A stretch of 64,000 nt of DNA from Grifola frondosa (taxonomy: Eukaryota > Basidiomycota > Agaricomycetes > Polyporales > Grifolaceae). The stretch is from positions 1,550,001-1,614,000 of the forward strand of contig LUGG01000006.1 of assembly GCA_001683735.1 (NCBI GenBank). Direction: 5' to 3'. A program made the position numbers and the translations under genes. This document shows, piece after piece, positions 11,661 to 24,900 of this stretch. A model generated the notes under the pieces. The model saw only the letters and a list, made by a program, of their open reading frames with translations. It ran no database searches and was not told where the DNA came from. The first letter of the stretch is position 1, and the number at the start of each line of letters is the position of its first letter.

Positions 11661-13559
11661 CCATTCGGGCCAGCCAGAAAAGCTCTGCAGAAAGAATTGT
11701 ATAGAGTCAAATAATTGGGTCAAAATTTTGAGGGCCTGACTGCTCTGTTCAGAGGAGGTGCTGGCCTGCAGGATGGCACATTGAACGTTAGAACTGACAA
11801 AGCTGCAAATCTGTGCAAACACACACCATCAAGAACAAGAACTACTTTTTTGTCGATTATTTTAGTTTAAAATATAACTGTGAAGACTGTCTGACAAACA
11901 TTATACATGATATCTATAATTCTTAATGTCTTTAGCAAACTACTATATGGACTCACAATATCAAAGAATGTCAATAACATTAATGATGATAATCTCAAAT
12001 AGGTTCATTATTTTTATCATCTGGTCACATTGTTTATAGTTTTAGTCCTTGTGAAGATGACTTGTGCAATACTATGAGCAGATTACCATCTCATCAAATT
12101 TCAAGACATTGGCGTAGTTCTTGCACTCCAAGGTCTTTATGAGTGAAAACTATGTAGTGTGAACATCCAGAAATTATAGTGGCATATGTAAGCCATTATG
12201 GCTAAATCTTCTGGAGGATTAGTATGTGTACCAGAAGAATTATTCTATATGACTGAAATATATGAAAAGTATTCTAAATAAACTTGACTAAGCTTATAAC
12301 TGAAAAAGCAGAAAAAATGCATTAAACTTAATGCATTCTAAGGTAAATTTTTAGCAAGATTCCTTTAAACAAATAAATTTATCTGTTATTTAGATTTTTC
12401 TATTTCATATAATAATTGATTATTATTTTATATAGCAGCTGCTCTTTTACACTACATACTTTGACAGTGATCCTTAGTTATATATCTAATTTTGCATCCT
12501 AAAACACTGATCAATTTATTTCATGTATTAATTATTTCTTTCTATAATGTTGAGCAGTTAAACATGTGATTTTCCAAAAATAAATTTTGCCAACTAACCA
12601 CAATCTAAACATATATACAAAACTTTCTCAAAAAAAGCTCATGATGTTCTTTACACTTGTTAAACAAGACATCCAAAAAATTAATATAATATAATTTTGT
12701 GTCATTTGCAGATACTAGTCTTTGCAGTCTCAATAAATAAGTTAATATATTAAATCTGAGAGGAGAATAAGTAGAGAACTTAATTAGTATCATTATTAAA
12801 GTATCTAAATTAAGTAACTTATCATTATTTATGCTATAAATATTTGAGAAAATAGTGAACATCAACTTTGCCTAGTTTACTAACTATCTATAATTTGTTT
12901 ATTTTTAAGCTTTAAATGATTGAAACATGATTTCAGTATAACTTGTCTGTCTCTCATGCTCCATATTCATGGAATGACCTAATAAGGAAGTTAACCAAAT
13001 TTAGTAACACTGTCCTTCAAACTAATTTTCAATTATGCAAATGTTCCACCAGTACACTCCCTCCAATTTTATGTTGGCTCCCAGTACTTACAGCTCAATA
13101 CTTAGCTGTAATAAGAGAATTAACAAAGGCATATAGAAATGCAATTGAAACTCACCTTCTATTACATGTTGGTTTCACCACTGTCCAAAGGCCACAGTAA
13201 CTTTCTGCAGCTAACATCTAGTCTTAATTGTTAGCTTCACACCTTTTTGGACTTTTCATAATAGACCTCAAAGTAGCATGCAAAGCCAGATGGAGGACTG
13301 GTCCAAAATATTAGGTAAATCTGAAAATAAGTCAGTAAGGATCAGGAGTGATGTTTACAACTCATTATACTAGAATGTATACATCACTATGTCACTTCAG
13401 GCTCTCAGAGCACTCCTCACCTTGTCATAACTGGTCAATTTGATGAGCTAAAGTGCTTGTCTGATGGCTACAAAAGCATCTTGCTGAGACATGATGTTTC
13501 AAGATGTTGGAATGGGGTGGTTAATGCTTCTGAAGTATAGTCTCTTATAGAACTTGTTA
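11661..13559. other. AT-rich decayed sequence with no recognised gene
   Basis: Only short open stretches with no family resemblance are present (for example 12943-13200 on plus and 12605-12865 on minus). CpG is nearly absent. Nothing in this stretch can be supported as a gene. Confidence 0.5.
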
Positions 13560-14820
13560 TTAAACTCTGCATTGAATCGATAAGGGTCCGGATAGTCCTT
13601 TGGATAACCTCGCGATAATCACATTAATATCCACTTGACGTTCTGCCTGGGCAACAAGGAGGCTGTCCAATGCACCACCAAGGTGCATGTCTGCAGCGTG
13701 CAAAGACAGCCAGTATGAATGATCGACTGGATCTGCTATAAAGATGGGCAGTTCAAGAGGATCCTGTACGAGTGTAAGTTGGCACTTCAGAGATTCAAAT
13801 GGTATCATCTCCTGGTTCTGCACATTGGATGGACCGGCCATGGAAAATGCTCACCACTGACTTGTTGTTGACGTCATCTCTGTCCTCGACGATCATACAC
13901 CACATCCGACTTCAGGATGGCTCCGTGACCTCCCCTGGCGTCATGATGGGTGGTGAGTTAGGGGCATCAGAGACCTCAGCGCATGGATCTGTGGTCGAGG
14001 TTTCAGCATCCAGATTGCACAAAGCTGCCTCCATGGCCAACTGCAGTTCCTCCTTCTCCCCTGGAGCCCATGCATCTCCCAGTGAGTCTCCATAAGCAGG
14101 GGACTCGGCAATGCCCCTAGCTTGGGAATCAATGCTCGGAGCTGTCGAAGGGCTCAAGAATTCAGGCACCCCGCAAGGCATGAGCTTACAATGGCCAGGC
14201 CAGCGGTAGCCCAACTGGTGTCTGCTACACCCATTCCATGGGCCTGGTGGTATGCCACCTGCAGTTCAGAGTCAGCCCCATACACTTTTCACAAATGGCA
14301 TCTGGCAACATACCATTGCGTGAGCATATGCAATAGCCCACTCGGTCAGTGTCTGATTACTAGAGCTAGGCCCACAGATGACAGCAGTCATCTGGCACAG
14401 TCTGCCCTCCAGAGTAGTCAAGTCTACGGTGTTTTCGGAAGAAGACATATCAGGTTGAGAAGAGTGCAGAACGGTTTCAGTGATGGGTAGTCAAAGAAGA
14501 CTGGGAGCGGCGACTTGCGGAAGACAACATATTTATCGGCCTTTGCGTGATCTCACGGGCCCTTCCTGATGAGGGCAAGGAGGGAAGAGGCCAAATAGTA
14601 CCTTCATCACAGAGGGTGAAGTGGGAGCTGGAACAGGTGAGATGAGGCGATCCAGGGCATTCCGATTAAAGAAAGGCCCTGGCATACAATATGATGTATG
14701 AGACAGTTGGCATGATGAGGCTCTTTCGTCCAAAAAGAGTGGCAGATGGATGAAGGGCTCATTAATCTCCATAGGTGCATCCTCTTCATATGCACTTGCA
14801 CCACTGACCAGCAGGTCAAG
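13560..14820 (-). pseudogene. CpG-retaining block with minus-strand coding remnants
   Basis: CpG dinucleotides are frequent here, unlike both flanks. Open minus-strand stretches at 14214-13912 and 13841-13560 have protein-like composition (Pro/Ser/Glu-rich, then a stretch containing LPIFIADPVDHSYW and MHLGGALDSLL). They lie in different frames and could be exons. A further open stretch lies at 14772-14533. No domain was recognised. It resembles the uncharacterised proteins found next to fungal transposons, and it is either a younger insertion or a protected remnant. Confidence 0.25.
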
Positions 14821-17800
14821 TGGAGAAATGGTGCCAGATCATTGAGATGTTGGAGACGTCGAAGGTGGTGTCACAATTTGCACAGGGGATAATGATTGCG
14901 CATCTCAGGCATGATTGAAGAAATGACAGGAGGTAGGTGGCGATGTTGGAGGGGTGGAATTCAAATGAATAACTTGGGCTTTACGATCTCAGCCCCTGCT
15001 GTCATCGAGACATCCACACTGTGGCACTGGTTATTAATATCAACAGTCTGGACTGTTTGATATTTCAACTGCCAAGCCTGAAAATGATGGTCTGATGAGT
15101 CATTTTTCACACTGAATGCAATAAAGAAAGAGGCCGATCAAGTTATTAAAGAAGATTATCTTTAGTGAGGAAAGAATAACTATGACTAGCTTACAGGAAG
15201 TGATATAAAATGCATGGATATATTGATCAAATTGTCAATATAGAAGAATGTTTTGTTAAATCACAATATAAAAATACATCCATGTACTATGCAAAGAGAT
15301 CAATCAATCAGTGAATGCATTATGATGCTACTTCATGACCAGGTAAAATTGAATTATGATTCATAAGAATTTATGCATCCTGATTTTTATAGTGCTTGTG
15401 CCTTCCTCAGCCATAGAGTGACACATTAAATCTTCAAAAATGAGAAATTAGCAATGTCCTGGTCCCATTGATGGTCCCATGTTTAGTGCAGCAAACTAGC
15501 TCCAACAACTTTTATTAGAAACCCCATGGGAACAGTCATGAGATTGTCCATGAGAGGGTCTGCAGGTTCATCTATGGAAGGCCATCCTCTTGGGTGACTG
15601 CAAACTATCTTACTGCTGTGAGCAGAATAAGGAGATGAAGACCAGTGAAATAGTATGCACCTGAAGAACCTGTAAATGCTGGGATGTGAGCTTATATTTT
15701 GTGTCTGTTTTCATCAATTAATATTCTGGTCAGTGCTTACCATGTCTGGGGATGCACAGAGCCAAGTAGAAGCAGAGCAGATTAATAAAGATGTAAGACA
15801 TCACAATATATGTGAGTATTAAAGTTTCTTATCCTAGAACAGGATAAAACTTAAGTTACTTAATGTTACATAAGATTACCAAGAAGTCTAGCATCAGAAG
15901 AGCAAATAAAGATAATGATATATATTGGTAAAGCATCACATGGTACATCTTTATATATCTTGAAATTTTAATTTAAAAAGTTTGTATAACATTTTTTTTC
16001 TTCTTTTCTGTGAATATATTTATGAACAAGACCAACACATTCATGTTGTTCTTATTAAGTAAATTTCACCTGAATATTTTTGCTTTTACAAATAGAGTTA
16101 AATATTATCAAGGTATAGGAGAAACTTGTTCAATCAAAATGTAATGCACTATTAATATATGTGTGTGATTAATCTGCTGTTTACAAGTCACAATGTCAGG
16201 TTTAAAATATGCTGATTAATTATTATATTGTCATATATGAGCATCAATCCAAATTGGTGACATTCACCTCATAGTTAGCCACTTGCAATTAATTTTTGGT
16301 TTCTCTCAAATAATGTTTAGGGAGGGCTAATAGTTTGAAGCTTTTAAGAATACAAAAGTCCATTTTGTATATTTTTTCAAGCAAGCCAGATAATCCAATC
16401 CTTCCTCAGCCTTTGAACAAATACATCACCTTTACTAGTTAGATAGTTTTTTTATTATTTGGTAAGAATAGTTATTTCATACTGACTATTAAAGGCGACA
16501 TAATAAAAAAGAGACTGAATATATTACAATGTAGTCAAAGCTTCAAAATAGCTAAAATAATCTCCATTCAACTCTATCTAAATATTTTTCAGTCATATAA
16601 CTCTAACATTATAGCCAGCTAGTTAAAAAAATACTTTGTTATTACAGACTAGCTAGCTTTGACCAAAAGTTATAACTACACTCAGAGTTTGGCTAAAGCC
16701 TATAATTATATTTATAGCCTGGCTAAAAATATTTAATTTTTTTGATCTGGCTAATAAAATAAGTTAATGTATAATATAATAATATTTAGATGTCTAAGAA
16801 ATTTATATTGATGCTCAAAAGATTATTTTCCAGAAATTTTTCATTGAAAATTTAGTTTATACTTCAGATTTTATATTTATGCTTAACAGTTATACTCTAT
16901 TGTGAAACACTAGTTATATATACTATATCTTTAATTATATGAAAAAAAACAGAGTGAAGTGAAAGCTGTGCAAATTATTATTGATTATTTATATAGATAT
17001 TTTACATTTATTTGAGATATATGAATAAATGTAATTTTTAAAGTAAATAAAGCTATAAAAATATAACTATAGGATAGATTCACCACTGATATTGATAGAC
17101 TCATGTTAAGCTGCAGAATATTTTCAATTTTCAATTTAACAAATTAGCAAAATTACTTTCAATAGTTATAAACCCAAAAAGGCTAAACTCGACATTTGTG
17201 ATAGTCACAATTAGTGAAGAATACTGAAAAAAGTTGTTTAACATTAATCAATTACTATAAGATTGATGGTAGGATCAAAAGAGTAGAAATATTGCCATGT
17301 TTTAAAGGGATCACACCAAGTGTTTCTGTATATGTGCATGATGTGTAAGCATCATCAGCATATTGACTGCATGTCATTGTTGTATCCCGTGGGGGAAGTC
17401 TTTGATCCATCCACCATCACTGTAGTTTAGCACAAACATGTTAGATACATATAACAGAAATGTATATAATATAGATACAAACCAGATAAAAATAATTACA
17501 AGCAGAATGGATGAATTGGAAGCCTTTCTCAGTGATAGCCTTGACATTCTTTGAAAAAATTCATACTCTGCAATAAACATGTGCCCTGCTCCAGCTAGTC
17601 CAGAGGCTATACCCCAAATCATCATCATTTTTATGAGCAAAATACTGCATGGTTAAACAAAGCCAAATTAACTGCAGATGAGCAGCAACTCATCTCTGTT
17701 AATGTTCTCATGGGGCATTTTGTCCCTGAAAAGTGAAATGTTCAACAAATTGGGGTATGTGTGTGTCTATTTTTTGTTCCAACCTATTAAACCAGAATTC

Positions 17801-18165
17801 TTAAGATGGTTGTTGAGGGTATTAAAGTAGGGGCAGCCAAATGTTACTGATAATGTTACAGCATCCTTCAAGCCAAGTAACTCACTTGGTCCTATAAATT
17901 TTCAGTTTTGATCGAGAGAATGACACTGCATCCATCAAATCATCTTGCACCCATTACACCAAAGAATTCAGATGTTAATGCTGTTTATAACTTGTTTTAC
18001 AAAAGCATATATTTTTCTCAAAAATTTAGCTTTACAATTATTGAGCTTATTGATATATTCTTTATGTTAAAAAATTATGTGTTTGATGCACTTTTATAGT
18101 CATGTGACCAACAGGGTCAAATGATAAATTATTTTATTATATTCTTCAAAGAGTTAGAATATTAC
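14821..18165. other. AT-rich decayed sequence
   Basis: No gene can be supported. The only structure seen is the repeat copy at 16597-16915 (listed separately). A minus-strand open stretch at 17640-17374 is hydrophobic but matches no known family. Confidence 0.5.
16597..16915 (+). repeat. Second copy of the 4.6-5.0 kb repeat family
   Basis: It shares with 4613-4900 the ordered words TAGCC, TGTTATYACAG, CTAGCT, CCAAARGTTRTAA, TATTTATAG and CCTGGCTAA, then the start of the roughly 70-bp unit (AATTTATATT-ATGCTCAAA-GATTATTTTC). About one and a half units of the tandem repeat are present, against five at 4.8-5.1 kb. The orientation is the same. Confidence 0.4.
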
Positions 18166-18169
18166 ATTA

Positions 18170-18560
18170 GAGATAAAGGACACATACTAAAGGACTAGCT
18201 ATATCTTAATTAGCCATTATCCTAGAAGTATCCAGAATGTTCTAGTATCATGTTATCACTAGTGACATCATCAGTAGAGTTTAGAAAAGTACTATACACT
18301 ATTGATCAACTCTCAACTGGGCACTAACTAAGGCTACCTAATGCTGACTTCAGATGACTCATTTCATCATGTAATTAGCTTAGTAATGTAGAGTATCTGG
18401 GGTTATTACCAGTCCCATGAGAACTAGCATACATATATATAAGAAGGCTCTCTGAGGGCTACTCCCTCAGACTCATCCACTTATTGTTTAACTGATACTA
18501 TTCAGACCTAATCTGTACTCATTTTTGTTTTTCCACCTTAACCTCACAAGTGAGTTCTTC
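18170..18560 (+). promoter_or_regulatory. LTR-like promoter block
   Basis: This block contains an ATATATATAAGAAGG TATA box (about 18434-18447). It is followed at once by a perfect hairpin TCTGAGGG-CTACT-CCCTCAGA (18451-18471), just where transcription would start. A GAA-TG-TTC motif lies upstream (about 18235-18243). The layout is that of a retrotransposon LTR with a structured leader, but no partner LTR, primer-binding site or coding region was found. Confidence 0.3.
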
Positions 18561-18949
18561 AGTTTGGATTATTTGTCATACTTTAGAGTTGTCTTCTTTA
18601 TCATCCTTCCAATACTTTTTACATGAGTAATGACTAGATAAATATATGAACTTATTGACAACATTTGTAAATTCTTTTCACTAGCTATTATAATTTGCAC
18701 AGTGATTACAATATTGATCAATTCATTTTAGAACATTTTAGAGGTGAAGTTTCAGATAAAAAAATAGTGGAGGTGGATATTTCTCTGAGTTGATTATATT
18801 AGTTTCTTTAATTATTGTTCTCTTATTTTTCATTGTACCAGCTATTAAGGCTAAGTCTGATATAATATTTACAGTCTGATTAGAGATAAATGAATGTGAC
18901 ACTGTGATCATAATTTAATCATTGCTGAATTTAACATTGTTTCCCTGTT

Positions 18950-19165
18950 TGGTTGCACTGGATGCAGTTTTAATATTCTAAGCAATAATACTGTAAATAT
19001 ATTGTAAAGATAGTTCAAATGTACTTACCACAATATAGCCAAATATATTTTAAAAATGTTGAAAGCACTGACCAATCAAAAACCAGATATACAATATATT
19101 TAAACTATCTTTATAATATTTTTACAATATAATGAATCAAAATATTGTACGCTACTGTAGTGTCG
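18950..19165. mobile_element. Palindromic element, candidate MITE
   Basis: The left half (TGTAAATATATTGTAAAGAT, then AGTTCAAATG) pairs with the right half, whose reverse complement is TGTAAAAATATTATAAAGAT then AGTTTAAATA. Pairing extends about 30 more bases outward to a left start like CCCTGTTTGGTTGCACTGG, a form seen at MITE ends. The right end does not match that terminus, so it is truncated or mutated. No target-site duplication was found. Confidence 0.35.
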
Positions 19166-20074
19166 AGTATCACATCATGACTATAGTTCACCTAGCATTT
19201 GAATATTTGCTTCAGACTTATATCAACCTTTTTGTAATTACAGTTTAGTTAAATGTAAAAGCATCATTATAATTAACAATCTAACATAGTATCTTTATGC
19301 AAACATTTTTATCTTCAATTATTTAATATTAAAAATGTGTTTTAAAAATACAAAATAATTATTTAAACAAACTTTGAAATTGTTAATACTTTAGACAATT
19401 TTATTTATTCTTAAACTAAGGGGAGAGATACATTTATATTTTAGTGTTAACTGCTCTGACAATTTAACAAATATATATATTCTGTGTATATTTTTCACCA
19501 TAGTATAGAGATTTATTTATATTTTGAACATTATTTTCTGGTCTAAAAATTTAGTTATGCTATAAAGTTTGATTCATTTATATTATGGACTGTGTTTTTT
19601 ATAACAACAGATTCATCAATGTTTTGATATTTTACTATCTACTTTAAAGTTCAGATGCACTAGACATTCTTATTCTTTTAATTTATGATAATATTTATAT
19701 GATTAAATAGTATGTTTGTTATTCTGCTTCTGTGTAGCCCAAACTGTAGTTGAATATGCAATACACATGTTTGTTAAGCCAGATTTGAAGCCTGACTTTT
19801 CATGTATTTTTACATATTTCTTATCAACTACTCAGAATTAAATGCTGATTTTTTGCACAAAGATAGATATAACTATTACTTACATAAATTTATTTATAGC
19901 ATAAAATTTACTTTAGATTTGTACAGACATCTGCACTTTACTAAAATAGGCCAGCTTAGTCATAGCAACACTATTCATTGCAAATAGCCCTTAACACTTA
20001 CTACTTTGCCAATTCTGACTTCTAGTTACATGTGAATAGCCATTATTTTTTAAACATGAAAGAATGGGGAGATT
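19166..20074. other. AT-rich sequence, nothing recognised
   Basis: The sequence is very AT-rich with no CpG and no supported feature. Confidence 0.5.
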
Positions 20075-20082
20075 ATTTTGAT

Positions 20083-20463
20083 TAGTGTTGCCATGACTTA
20101 GTTACACCTGTTTCAGCTTTTTAGATATTCTGATGTGAGTTTTGCAGATAATGACATGATTTAAATTGAAATTAATAGCTAAGATGTATATGTATTTGAA
20201 TGTAGCACAACCATTTGCATAATTATCTTTAATATGTTTCAATTTCAGTTACATTGATAATAAAGCTAACTAAAAAGTCGAACTTTACAATTGGCATTTT
20301 GGCCATATCTCCATCAATACAATGTACAACATTTTGACCTTTGGCAGGCATATGCCACTATATCTAAGCTACAAAATTAATGTGAGATTGTCATGATATC
20401 TGAAAAATTGAACAAGTTATGAGTTATATATTATTTATGTCTGACTTAGTCACAGCAACACTA
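20083..20463 (+). mobile_element. hAT-type MITE, copy 1
   Basis: This 381-bp element begins TAGTGTTGCCATGACTTAGT and ends with the matching inverted sequence GACTTAGTCACAGCAACACTA. It is flanked by a perfect 8-bp direct repeat ATTTTGAT (20075-20082 and 20464-20471). A TAGNG-type terminus with an 8-bp target-site duplication is diagnostic of the hAT superfamily. It has no transposase, so it is non-autonomous. A second copy lies inverted at 30648-31021. Most CpGs of the second copy are lost here. Confidence 0.85.
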
Positions 20464-20819
20464 ATTTTGATAATTTATTTTTATTGTTTTGCTATGCTAT
20501 TATTTAAATTCAGATCTTAGTATGATCTAGAATTATTTAAATTTACATGTAAGCTTTTATTCTGATCATAATGTGTCAATCGTCATCTCTCCCTCCATCA
20601 ATCTTTTTGTACAGACTGTGATTGCACTATAACAAGTGATATGCATATCTGTCACCATATATAATAAGTTGATTTATATCAAGAACATTTGAGAATTTAT
20701 AATTATACTTCTCTTTCACAGTGCAAAATGCAAACTTTTATCGTCAAAATTATTGTTAATTATATACAACTAATCCACCTCGTCCACATCACCCATAAAT
20801 GCCAATTTGACTCCATCAT

Positions 20820-21910
20820 GATCTGGACACTCAGTGCTGATACGCACGCAACATCGGGCGCATCTCCTACTCTTTTTGCGATTGCGGGTAATCGAATGCA
20901 AATGCAAGCCCGCACCTCCACCTACCACGCGCACCATCGGGATCGGCTTTCCTAATCGAGCCGAAGCCCTTCTCAGATGCCGAAGTATCCTCGCGCTGAG
21001 CACACGCGCACTGCATGCATCTGCGATTGACGGAGCCAGACTGTCGGGACAGTCCGATCGGACGGTCCGATCTTGCCGGATCTGCATGGAGACCACATCG
21101 TACGACACCAGGACCTTTCAGCATCGCTCTGAAATAGCCCGATAAACTTGGACCTGTTTCAGGTATGTCCGCATGGCCAGGGCGAGATCGTACTGGCGAT
21201 CGGATTCGCGCTGCAACCCCCGAGGCTATCGCAATCATTTCCCTTCCGAATAAGGCAAGCCTAGTAGTTCAGCCGCAGTTGCTATGTTCCATACGAGCTC
21301 ATGCACGTTTGGTCCCTCCCCTGCCTCCTCAATATATCCCAATTTGTATCCCTTCTCTCATCATATCATTACCCTCTTCTTCGCATTTTGGTTACGCCTA
21401 CTTCGGGCTTCCGAGCGTCGTCCATGGTCATTTTTCACATGATTCGGGCTCGGACTCGTCGATAAATACCCTGTAATTACTTTACTGAAGGGAGACAATT
21501 TTTCCCCTGGAGTTCAGAGCTCAGTTCCAGCACTGCGACTCATCACGATTGCCTTCGCATCGCACCCTCATCTCACACTGCGTCTACCCCGAGTTATTCT
21601 GCGACTGCGTTTCACTGCATTTCCTCACTGCGATTGTGTTTTTACACTGCGACTGCGACCGCATTTCCGAAAAGCACGAGGAGTTCGTGCGAGCCTCACG
21701 TTTGGCCTCACACCGTCGAAATAGAGCTGAGTTATCCTTGCGTCCCCTTTGCCAAGTTCCATTCCCCATCCCTTCGTATCTACATTCGTGTTCACACTTT
21801 GTGTTCGGAACCAAGACGAGAAGCCGTTAGGCCCACTCGCGACATACCTCGTAACTTCCGATCCATGCTACGACCTCCTCGCATACAGAGAGTGTGTGTG
21901 TGTGGTTTTT
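20820..21910 (+). mobile_element. CpG-rich LTR-like block
   Basis: A sudden GC- and CpG-rich island sits in AT-rich flanks. It holds a perfect 12-bp palindrome GTCCGATCGGAC inside a run of GGTCCGATC words (about 21050-21080), a TATA-like GATAAATACCCTG near 21460, and then several CACTGCGA/CTGCGACTGCGA words between 21531 and 21660. A promoter followed by a repetitive leader suggests a solo LTR or the 5' end of a retroelement that inserted more recently than its surroundings. Overlapping open stretches on both strands are incidental to its high GC. The exact ends and target-site duplication could not be found. Confidence 0.3.
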
Positions 21911-21999
21911 ATATATAGGTTTTAGTCCGGATCCCATTCGAGTCTTATCAGCGCATAGCATGCATACTGCAGAGGTCCTGGTGCCTTCAATACTCTGTC

Positions 22000-24900
22000 C
22001 CATTTGACTGCATCCATACTCCCCCATTCTATTGTCCCCAAACATCTGATACCCTTCCATATCACAGAGCTCACAGCACTATGCAAGTGCCCAGACCTGT
22101 TGGAGGCCATGCTGATGTTGTAGAATCAGCTAACCTGGAAGGGCTAGGACCCTGCAATCACAATTACCATTAGCAAGAAGTCCAATGTGTGATCAATCCT
22201 AGACCTCAATATTATACCATGATGCTGAAAGGCAAGGTGCAATGGGACATGGCTCCTGTGCTTTATCTGCAGATGACTACTGGTATTAGCCATATAGCTG
22301 GAGATAGATTTCATATACTTTCCCAATAAAAGCATTGACTCAGATACTCTTATCAAGGATGATTCGCAGTGTTTCATTCTGTCTTGACTGTCTTGTTGAA
22401 GATCAGTGCAAAGACACTGTGAAAATATTAGTGATACACCAAAAGCAAGAATGGTTTAACTCCCAAATTAATGAACTGATCTGGAGGTTATCTGAAATTA
22501 AGTTTGAGAGCAAGGTTTGATAGGCTAGGAGATATTGACAATGCTCACTTGCCTTTATTTGCAAATTTATTCTGTAATAGTTTCTCATGTCACTAGTGGC
22601 TGAAATTGGGAATATAACATTTTCTTTGGTCATTCATTGAGCATCTCCAGTAATATACAGACTCAGCATTACAGCAATATAATACAACCACCAATGCTTA
22701 TCTGTAAAAAAATTCACTACTGCCATAACACTAACACAATTCTGAATTACTGAACAAATAGAACTGAAATCACATGACCATCATAAGTCGATGTTCAATT
22801 GATAACACCTTGAGCAGGATTTCTAACAACAAGACTATGAAATTTACTTTGATACTCCTTTGAAGTACCCATATAATTACATGTTTCAAGAAATATATAT
22901 ATACTCACACCTGAAGTTGTGCAAGCCTCTGTCAATCGACATGCCATCTGCATATCTCAGGCAATCACCTATCTTTCTCCTTGGCACTCTGCAGTCTATC
23001 TGCTGTTTCTACAGAAATTAGTGGTAGAAGTTGTACATATATCAAATTTTATCTTTTGCAGATATTCGTTGACCCACATTTTAATCTAGTACTGTTCAAT
23101 ATATCAGGCATGAATATCTGCAAGTCCACATCCCAACCCTGCTCATATCTGTGTACCAGATGGCCAAGGCTGTCACAAGAGCGAACAAGATGGTGGATCT
23201 GGACAAATTCAACATAGACATCCTCTTTGATTTCTCCATCATTCCATCCAGTTTTGCCAGGTACTACATGGATAATCTCCCAGATGTTGACCCTGGTGAG
23301 ACCCACTGGTGGACCCTGACTGCAGGCAAGTGAACTGACCTGTTACTGACATATTTCATTTGCAATGAATTACTTCATTGTTGGGTAGAGAACATGCTCA
23401 CCAGTCAAGCATTCATGGGATGACAATTGATTCCTCAAGATGAAGCTTTCAACTCAACTCAGAAAAACTCTGCATTACTGCTGAACTATATACTAATATA
23501 GAGGAAGCAGCAAGTGGAGATGCTGTCCTACAGGAGAACCTCTTCAGGATAACTTCTGCTGTCCTTTCTACTGAGTCTATCTCATCTCCCACCATTCATC
23601 AAGGATGAGAGATGACTGCCATCATTATGTCATCTTCTGGGCAGATTCCCCCAGATATACTACAGAATGTCACCTTTAATGAATCTACTGACTCTGACAG
23701 AGATTGCAATGTCCAATTGGGTGGATGGTTCAGCAAGAGAACCACTTCACATGGAGTCCATAACACATGATGGGCAAAAGTTGCAACGACCACAATGGAG
23801 GTCCTCAATGTGGAAGGTGGAGCTTGTATCATAAGCCCTAATCTCAATATCCCCAATCCTTCAACTCCATGAAGCAGGATGAGAATGACATTGTGGTAGA
23901 AGAAGATCTGAATGATGTGATAATGGACATGGATGATGCTATGGAGGCAGGATGGGGAGATGAGATTGAAGAGACACTGAAGCTGATGAAGACTAGGTCA
24001 CACTGGCAGAGGGGCTGCCCATCATCTAAGATGGGTTGAACAGCTGATTTCCATGGCAATGGTGAGTGGGGGCCACTACAGAAGAGATGATCACCCATCT
24101 TGGTCTGCATCAAACTTTGCAGTATGCACACAATACCGGGACACCTCACCCAAATGTGTGAGAAAAGGAAAAGGCTACAGAAGTTTTCTTACCAAATGGT
24201 GCAATCATTCTGGACATATAAATGTGTTGGCATCCATGTCATTTATTTATAATTATATAGGTTATTACATGCACGAACTGCTTGAGACACCAAGATGAAT
24301 GTCACTTTGTTCTGGAGCAATTTATGCTCTGCTGTGAGTGTAGCCTAAATGATCACACATGTTCCATAGCCATCCACTCCACTGACACCAAGGTCACACT
24401 CTGCAGTATGAAGGTCAAAACTATCTTCATGAAGTATCAAAACATGGCCAGGTTGATGGTTCAAATGGGGAAGGAAGTCCCTCCTCTACTGACAATGGAT
24501 TCTGTTGTGGAAAAAGAGTGAAGAACTATGCTGGAGCAATATCAACTTCAGCTGAGAACATGAGACATCAAAGCACTGCTCTTTCAAGGCACTCTCTGCA
24601 CAAAGCCCAGCACAGCCGCATGAAGAGTGACATGGACAATGAAGATGAAGAAGCATCTGATGATGGTGGGGGCAAATTGAAATGTGGATGCTCAGGATAA
24701 TATAGAAGGAAGTATGACTACTCAAGTCGAGCCTCCAAATGAAGTGCAAAGTGAGTTTTCATCACTTTCCTCCTTCATCTTCATGTCATTACTCTTGTTT
24801 ATTTTGCTAGTCTCCACCATTGTGCAAGTGAGAGTGATGCAGAAGGTGATTCAAGTCCATTGCAATGATGAGATCAGCTTCACTTAAGATCAATTCTGTC

